From Hymenobacter baengnokdamensis (GTDB lineage: Bacteria; Bacteroidota; Bacteroidia; Cytophagales; Hymenobacteraceae), in assembly GCF_008728635.1 (NCBI RefSeq), contig NZ_CP044285.1:2232001-2296000 (forward strand): a stretch of DNA of 64,000 nt, written 5' to 3'. Numbering within the stretch: position 1 is the stretch's first letter; each line of letters opens with the position of its first letter. Below the pieces are notes generated by a model that saw nothing but the letters and a program-made list of their open reading frames with translations, was not told where the DNA came from and did not search any database. The translations under genes and the position numbers were made by a program. This document shows, piece by piece, positions 60,620-64,000 of the stretch.

Positions 60620-61087
60620 TTAGTTCGCGTCATTCAGAAACGACCTGTTTTTGAAAATTCGCTCAAATACAAAGCTTAGAAGCAATAAAATTGGTAGAGC
60701 CAGCCAGGCACTAAACGCCAACTCAATTCCATTCTGGCCATCAGTGACGTAGCACAAGGTACGGGTAGTACTCCAACACGGTTCCAAAACTGCTGGAATA
60801 AATGCGTAGAGTATAGAATTGAAAATTATTATTCGAACCTTGATTTGGGAATCAGAAAACCACGTTTTTGAATTCCTTAAATAAAAGAAAAAAATAATAG
60901 GTAGTAGCCCACAAATGCATGTTGCAATGTACCAGACTATTTTCATCGATTCTTCGCACTCGAAGCCAGCGTTTCCTAAAATTGATACGATGCCTAAAAG
61001 TACATAAGCAGGAAATAAGAATAATAGAAAGGCAACGCCTAAAAAATTACTTGTTGGCTTCGTAAAGCTGTTTTTCTTGTTGCTCAT
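60620..61087 (-). CDS. Membrane protein, unknown
   Basis: The 155-residue protein has four predicted membrane segments (FLGVAFLLFLFPAYVLLGIVSIL, VWYIATCICGLLPIIFFFYL, IIFNSILYAFIPAVLE, FSAWLALPILLLLSFVFERIF) and a basic N-terminus. No family is recognised. The gene is markedly AT-richer than its neighbours, suggesting transferred or rapidly changing DNA. Confidence 0.6.
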   Translation of the reverse strand: MSNKKNSFTKPTSNFLGVAFLLFLFPAYVLLGIVSILGNAGFECEESMKIVWYIATCICGLLPIIFFFYLRNSKTWFSDSQIKVRIIIFNSILYAFIPAVLEPCWSTTRTLCYVTDGQNGIELAFSAWLALPILLLLSFVFERIFKNRSFLNDAN

Positions 61088-61161
61088 AGCTACTGCCCCG
61101 AAAATAAAAAGGTTTCCTGGTTAATGTAGACAGGAATACCTTTCTATACTAACACTTAACT

Positions 61162-61342
61162 GGCGCGAGTTTAGGCGCAGCCGTAACTCGTGCCGATTAC
61201 ACCGTGGAGGTTGTACCTCCACTGCCGCGCCAGCGGCAAGCCGGAAACGTGCCGCTAGTGCTGTTCGGCTAGCTCGTTCTATGGGAGGCACAGCCTCCCC
61301 CGAAAATATGTCACGAGTTACGGCTGCGCCAAAACTCGCGCC
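61162..61342. repeat. Long inverted repeat with GGCGCGAGTTTAGGCGCAGCC arms
   Basis: The 31-base arms (61162-61192 and 61312-61342) are inverted copies with one mismatch. Inside are a small hairpin (GGAGGTTGTACCTCC near 61206) and the block CGTTCTATGGGAGGCACAGCC, whose diverged second copy lies outside at 61383-61410. Confidence 0.75.
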
Positions 61343-61372
61343 GGTACAGGGGGCACTGCGCCGCCAAGCTGT

Positions 61373-61987
61373 TCAAACGGGTCGTTCTATGGGAGGTACA
61401 GCCTCCCCCGGAAGGTTGGAGTTACGCTGGGCTAAACCCGCGCCAGCTGGGGCAATCTGAATGCTCAATATATTATTTATTTCTCCATAGCTCTCTATTT
61501 CTTTAGGAATAAGAATCTGCCCTGAGCCAAAAAAATTATTTGCATATTTAGTTTTAATAAGTAGCCCGTGTGCCGTTTCGATAATCTTATCTATGTCTTT
61601 AATATTTATCGCAATATTATTTTGTGGATAAATTTGCTTTGTATTTTCTAGGGGCATCCTATTTATTCTAAATAACGACTCTTTTTTACTGAAGTCAATA
61701 ATTTTTCTTATTTGATTATTAGTAATAATTATCTTGTAATTAGCGTAAAATAATTTTTTGAAGTTATATGTTTGCCAAAAAATGAAAAATAATATAGTTA
61801 CGATGATTGCTATTAAGCTTAAGAAAAGAATAAATGCATTTTTGATAGGAGAAATGCCTTTAAAAGCAAGCATTAATAATAAAAAAAGCGTGGCTGTACT
61901 TATAAAAACAGTGATTCCACTTTTCTTGAGGTCGCGTATTACCAATGACTGTACTTTGTTCGGTAGGATTTTGAATGTCTTATCCAT
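61373..61987 (-). CDS. Membrane protein, unknown, with repeat-derived C-terminus
   Basis: The 204-residue protein has two membrane segments (VFISTATLFLLLMLAFKGI, AFILFLSLIAIIVTILFFIFW) followed by a soluble region (YKIIITNNQIRKIIDFSKKESLF, NIKDIDKIIETAHGLLIKTKYANNFFGSGQILIPKEIESYG). No family is recognised. The last 26 or so residues (from about APAGAGLAQ to the end) are encoded inside a copy of the intergenic repeat beginning at 61383, so the original C-terminus was probably replaced. The gene is very AT-rich until this repeat. It may be functional or recently altered. Confidence 0.6.
   Translation of the reverse strand: MDKTFKILPNKVQSLVIRDLKKSGITVFISTATLFLLLMLAFKGISPIKNAFILFLSLIAIIVTILFFIFWQTYNFKKLFYANYKIIITNNQIRKIIDFSKKESLFRINRMPLENTKQIYPQNNIAINIKDIDKIIETAHGLLIKTKYANNFFGSGQILIPKEIESYGEINNILSIQIAPAGAGLAQRNSNLPGEAVPPIERPV
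61383..61454. repeat. Diverged copy of the CGTTCTATGGGAGG repeat
   Basis: CGTTCTATGGGAGGTACAGC at 61383 repeats the block at 61275 and continues with a degenerate form of the inverted-repeat arm up to about 61454. It covers the 3' end of the membrane protein gene. Confidence 0.65.
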
Positions 61988-62084
61988 TGAAGATAAATTT
62001 AATATCTACTATCAGCGAGCCCTGAAGTGTTTATGTGTATGTATGTAGTATAAGGTTATTACTAATTGTCTCTCAAGTGATTGC

Positions 62085-62129
62085 AAAAAGAGCGTCATGC
62101 TGAACTTGTCAATTCATGACGCTCTTTTT
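62085..62129 (-). terminator. Terminator of the second M28 peptidase (repeat family)
   Basis: AAAAAGAGCGTCATG (62085-62099) pairs with its complement at 62115-62129; the loop contains CTGAACTTGTC. It resembles the hairpin at 60058. On the minus strand the T-rich arm follows the stem, 65 bases after the peptidase stop codon. Confidence 0.75.
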
Positions 62130-62194
62130 TGCCATAAGCGTTCATCTTCAATCAGTGATAACTAGATTGAGTAAGTAGTAAATCCAGCGAATAG

Positions 62195-63556
62195 CTACCG
62201 CCCCACCACCGGCAGCACGGCCGCACTCTCGTGCCCGGCCGCATCAATGCTCACCACGCCAAAAATGTAATTATCCTTGCTGATGGCCAGGTCGGCCGTA
62301 GTGCCGCTTACCGGGAAGCGCTGCTGCCACTGCGGGGCGCTGGTTTCGCGGGCCAGCACCACGTAGCCGGCGGGGGCGGGGCCGCCTTGCGGTGCCTGCC
62401 AGCGCAGCTCGGTGCGGTTGGTGAGCTTGGCGGTGAGCACTTCCACTTTTTGCGGGGCGGCGGGGGCCAGCGCCAGGCTGGCCAGGGTGGCCAGGTTGAC
62501 CTGGGTGGTGCGGCGCAGGTAGCGGAAATCCATGAACTCCGTTTTGTCGCCGTACACGAGGCCGTTTTCGGTGCGCAGGTCCTGGTGCTGATGGTTGAAG
62601 TTTTCGTTGGTTTCGGTGAAGCGCACGGCCGCGTAGCCCTGCTGGTTGAAGGGCGTGTGGTCGCCGCCGCGCAGGAAGCGGTCGGGGCGATACTCCAGCA
62701 GCACCGAGTAACCGCCGGCGCTCACGTACTGGCGGGCGGCAGTTTGGGCGTAGCGAGCAAGCTGGCGGCTGGGCGCGTCGTTTTCGGAGCTGAGCTGGCG
62801 GCGGATGCGCGCCTGCTCGGGCGTTTCGGTGGCCGGCACGCCCTCGCTGAATACGCGCAGGTGCAGCGTATCCGTGATTTCGGGGTCGTAGCCGTGCGAG
62901 TTGCCCACGATGTCGTTGTTGAGCATCGCTATCACATTCCAGCCCTCCTTTTTAGCGCGCTTGGCGAGGTGGTCGGAGCCGAGCAGGCCCTGCTCTTCGC
63001 CCTGCACGGCCACGAGGCGGATGGTGCAGGGGAATTTCTGGCCGGCCAGCACGCGGGCTACTTCCATCACGGCGGCCACGCCGCTGGCGTCGTCGTTGGC
63101 GCCGGGTGCGTCGGCGGTGCGGTTCATCACGTCGGTCACGCGCGAGTCGATGTGGCCGCTCATGATAAGCACGCGGGTATCGGTGGGGTCGGTGCCGGGA
63201 ATGGTGGCCAGCACGTTGGCCATGAGCGTGGTTTTATCGACGCGTTTGCCGTCGGCCTTCAGCGTGAAGGTGTCCATCTCGACAGCCATGCGCCCGCCAC
63301 CGGCCTTGCTGTACTTCTTAAACTCGTCGAACACGTACTGGCGGGCCGCGCCGATGCCGCGCGTCTTGCTCTTGGTATCGCTCAGGGTGTGGCGGGTGCC
63401 GAAGCTGACCAGCTTGCGCACGTCGGCTTCGAGGTTTTTACTCGACACCTCATTTACCCAGCGCTGGATGTTGGGGTCGGGGGCAGGCTGGGGGGCGGAG
63501 GGCTGGGCCAGGGCCGCCAAGGGCAGCAGGCAGGGGAGGAGTGGTAGAATTTTCAT
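62195..63556 (-). CDS. M28-family zinc peptidase with C-terminal FN3-like region, secreted
   Basis: The 453-residue protein has a signal peptide (MKILPLLPCLLPLAALAQ) and an M28 domain: SGHIDSR (zinc histidine), GANDDASG (bridging Asp), EEQGLLGS (catalytic/zinc Glu), NNDIVGNSHG (Asp) and FNHQHQDLR (final histidine). The last 90 residues look fibronectin-III-like (KVEVLTAKLTNRTELRWQAPQGGPAPAGYVVLARE), a frequent addition in secreted Bacteroidota peptidases. ATG 63556 is used; the longer frame begins with TTG. A likely role is external peptide digestion. Confidence 0.9.
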   Translation of the reverse strand: MKILPLLPCLLPLAALAQPSAPQPAPDPNIQRWVNEVSSKNLEADVRKLVSFGTRHTLSDTKSKTRGIGAARQYVFDEFKKYSKAGGGRMAVEMDTFTLKADGKRVDKTTLMANVLATIPGTDPTDTRVLIMSGHIDSRVTDVMNRTADAPGANDDASGVAAVMEVARVLAGQKFPCTIRLVAVQGEEQGLLGSDHLAKRAKKEGWNVIAMLNNDIVGNSHGYDPEITDTLHLRVFSEGVPATETPEQARIRRQLSSENDAPSRQLARYAQTAARQYVSAGGYSVLLEYRPDRFLRGGDHTPFNQQGYAAVRFTETNENFNHQHQDLRTENGLVYGDKTEFMDFRYLRRTTQVNLATLASLALAPAAPQKVEVLTAKLTNRTELRWQAPQGGPAPAGYVVLARETSAPQWQQRFPVSGTTADLAISKDNYIFGVVSIDAAGHESAAVLPVVGR

Positions 63557-63579
63557 AAGGAATCGCAAGAAACGACAAA

Positions 63580-63607
63580 CGCCGCTAGTCGGGCAAGACT
63601 AGCGGCG
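63580..63607 (-). terminator. Hairpin after the lipoprotein gene
   Basis: CGCCGCTAGTC (63580-63590) pairs with GACTAGCGGCG (63597-63607); on the minus strand TTTGTCGTTTC follows. It is 30 bases after the stop codon at 63638. Confidence 0.6.
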
Positions 63608-63637
63608 CTCAGGTACATGCCGAAACACGCCAATACG

Positions 63638-64000
63638 CTATAAGTCGAACGTGTAGGAAGTGGTTTGCCCGGCTACTACCTGCACAGTTTTAGCTGTAGA
63701 AGATTGAATAACGAACACATAATTGCCTGGATTTAGCGTGCTGATAATTATTTCAGTCTTCAAGCGGGTATTTGATATGACGATTGGCGGCCGGTCGGAA
63801 GACGAGCCGCTTCGCAATGGGCCGCCACTTCCGGTAAGGATATAAGTACGCCAGCCCTCCTCCGTGAAGAGTGAATAGCCGTAAAATATCGCGTCGTAGG
63901 TATAGGTAATGTGCACATTGCCAGTGGTAGGCGACGGCTCATCCTTTTTGCAGCCGGTAAGAAACAGGGCCGCTACTGCGGGCGCAACAAGGAACAGGCG
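63638..64000 (-). CDS. Lipoprotein, partial (start outside window)
   Basis: The frame is open to the right edge of the window. The visible 120 residues include a lipoprotein signal (FLVAPAVAALFLTGCKKDE, lipobox LTGC) and a beta-rich mature part (HITYTYDAIFYGYSLFTEEGW, IVISNTRLKTEIIISTLNPGNYVFVIQSSTAKTVQVVAGQTTSYTFDL). The internal GTG at 63916 is not the true start. No family is recognised; the length of the missing N-terminal part is probably only a few residues. Confidence 0.7.
   Translation of the reverse strand, partial: RLFLVAPAVAALFLTGCKKDEPSPTTGNVHITYTYDAIFYGYSLFTEEGWRTYILTGSGGPLRSGSSSDRPPIVISNTRLKTEIIISTLNPGNYVFVIQSSTAKTVQVVAGQTTSYTFDL

Noticed and set aside
62231..63547. 438-residue open frame opposite the second M28 peptidase
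   Set aside because: Antisense shadow with a repetitive His/Gly/Val product.
1..64000. tRNA, rRNA, CRISPR arrays, transposases, prophage genes
   Set aside because: No TΨC-arm-like sequences, regularly spaced repeats, transposase or phage structural genes were seen in either strand by eye; a tool-based scan could still find a small RNA.

Overview
The window looks like chromosomal DNA from a GC-rich member of the Bacteroidota, most likely a Hymenobacter or close relative (Cytophagales). The reasons are: a type B gliding-motility C-terminal sorting domain (T9SS cargo), a PID-CTERM sorting tail, a TonB-dependent receptor of the outer-membrane beta-barrel type, DUF2911, DUF4197 and DUF4173 proteins, a Rho factor with a long disordered insertion, -7 promoter boxes of the TAnnTTTG type, and almost no Shine-Dalgarno sequences. 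The assignment is inference from gene content, not a database match.

Layout. 1-4.9 kb: end of a PIG-L family protein, an Uma2 nuclease-like gene, aspartokinase, and a secreted CocE-type hydrolase. 5-8.2 kb: two tandem DUF2911-family genes (one lacking the DUF2911 domain) and serS, which is split by a one-base frameshift. 8.3-13.8 kb: rho with a long leader, a palindromic repeat, a methyltransferase-UbiA pair and a DUF4197 protein. 14-20.3 kb: a membrane protein plus winged-helix regulator operon, a DUF4173 membrane protein, a B12-binding radical SAM enzyme, a ferritin-like protein and small membrane proteins. 20.4-24.6 kb: a class A penicillin-binding protein and two AT-richer small genes (DUF4304, DUF2625). 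24.7-30.8 kb: an arginine-centred block (arginine decarboxylase, divergent arginase-like ureohydrolase, argS), an AT-rich PD-(D/E)XK nuclease-like gene and a LOG-family hydrolase. 30.8-38.4 kb: egtB, a KGG-motif stress protein, menC, an aspartyl protease with a PDZ domain, an acyltransferase, a phasin-like protein and pdhB. 38.5-46.7 kb: a TPR lipoprotein, a PspC-like protein, a glycosyltransferase, ybaB, a PID-CTERM protein, pgi and a T9SS cargo protein. 46.7-54.3 kb: hutH, an SDR, hisS, an outer-membrane transporter-like protein, an M28 peptidase and an unassigned secreted protein. 54.4-64 kb: a TonB-dependent receptor, a DUF2867 oxidoreductase, a third DUF2911 protein, an AT-rich stretch with DUF1810 and two membrane proteins bordered by repeats, a second M28 peptidase and the end of a lipoprotein gene.

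Most of the window is housekeeping. No prophage, transposase, CRISPR array, rRNA or tRNA was seen. The most interesting signals are regulatory and structural: (1) a shared 20-bp element with CTTTG/CAAAG symmetry upstream of the regulator operon, the DUF4173 gene and, more weakly, the TonB receptor; (2) at least seven genes, including serS, argS, hisS and hutH, whose -7 box lies only 4-8 bases before the start codon, which predicts leaderless mRNAs; (3) a pyrimidine-rich rho leader; (4) the uncharacterised radical SAM/ferritin-like cluster; and (5) several families of dispersed palindromic repeats, some acting as terminators and one supplying the 3' end of a gene.
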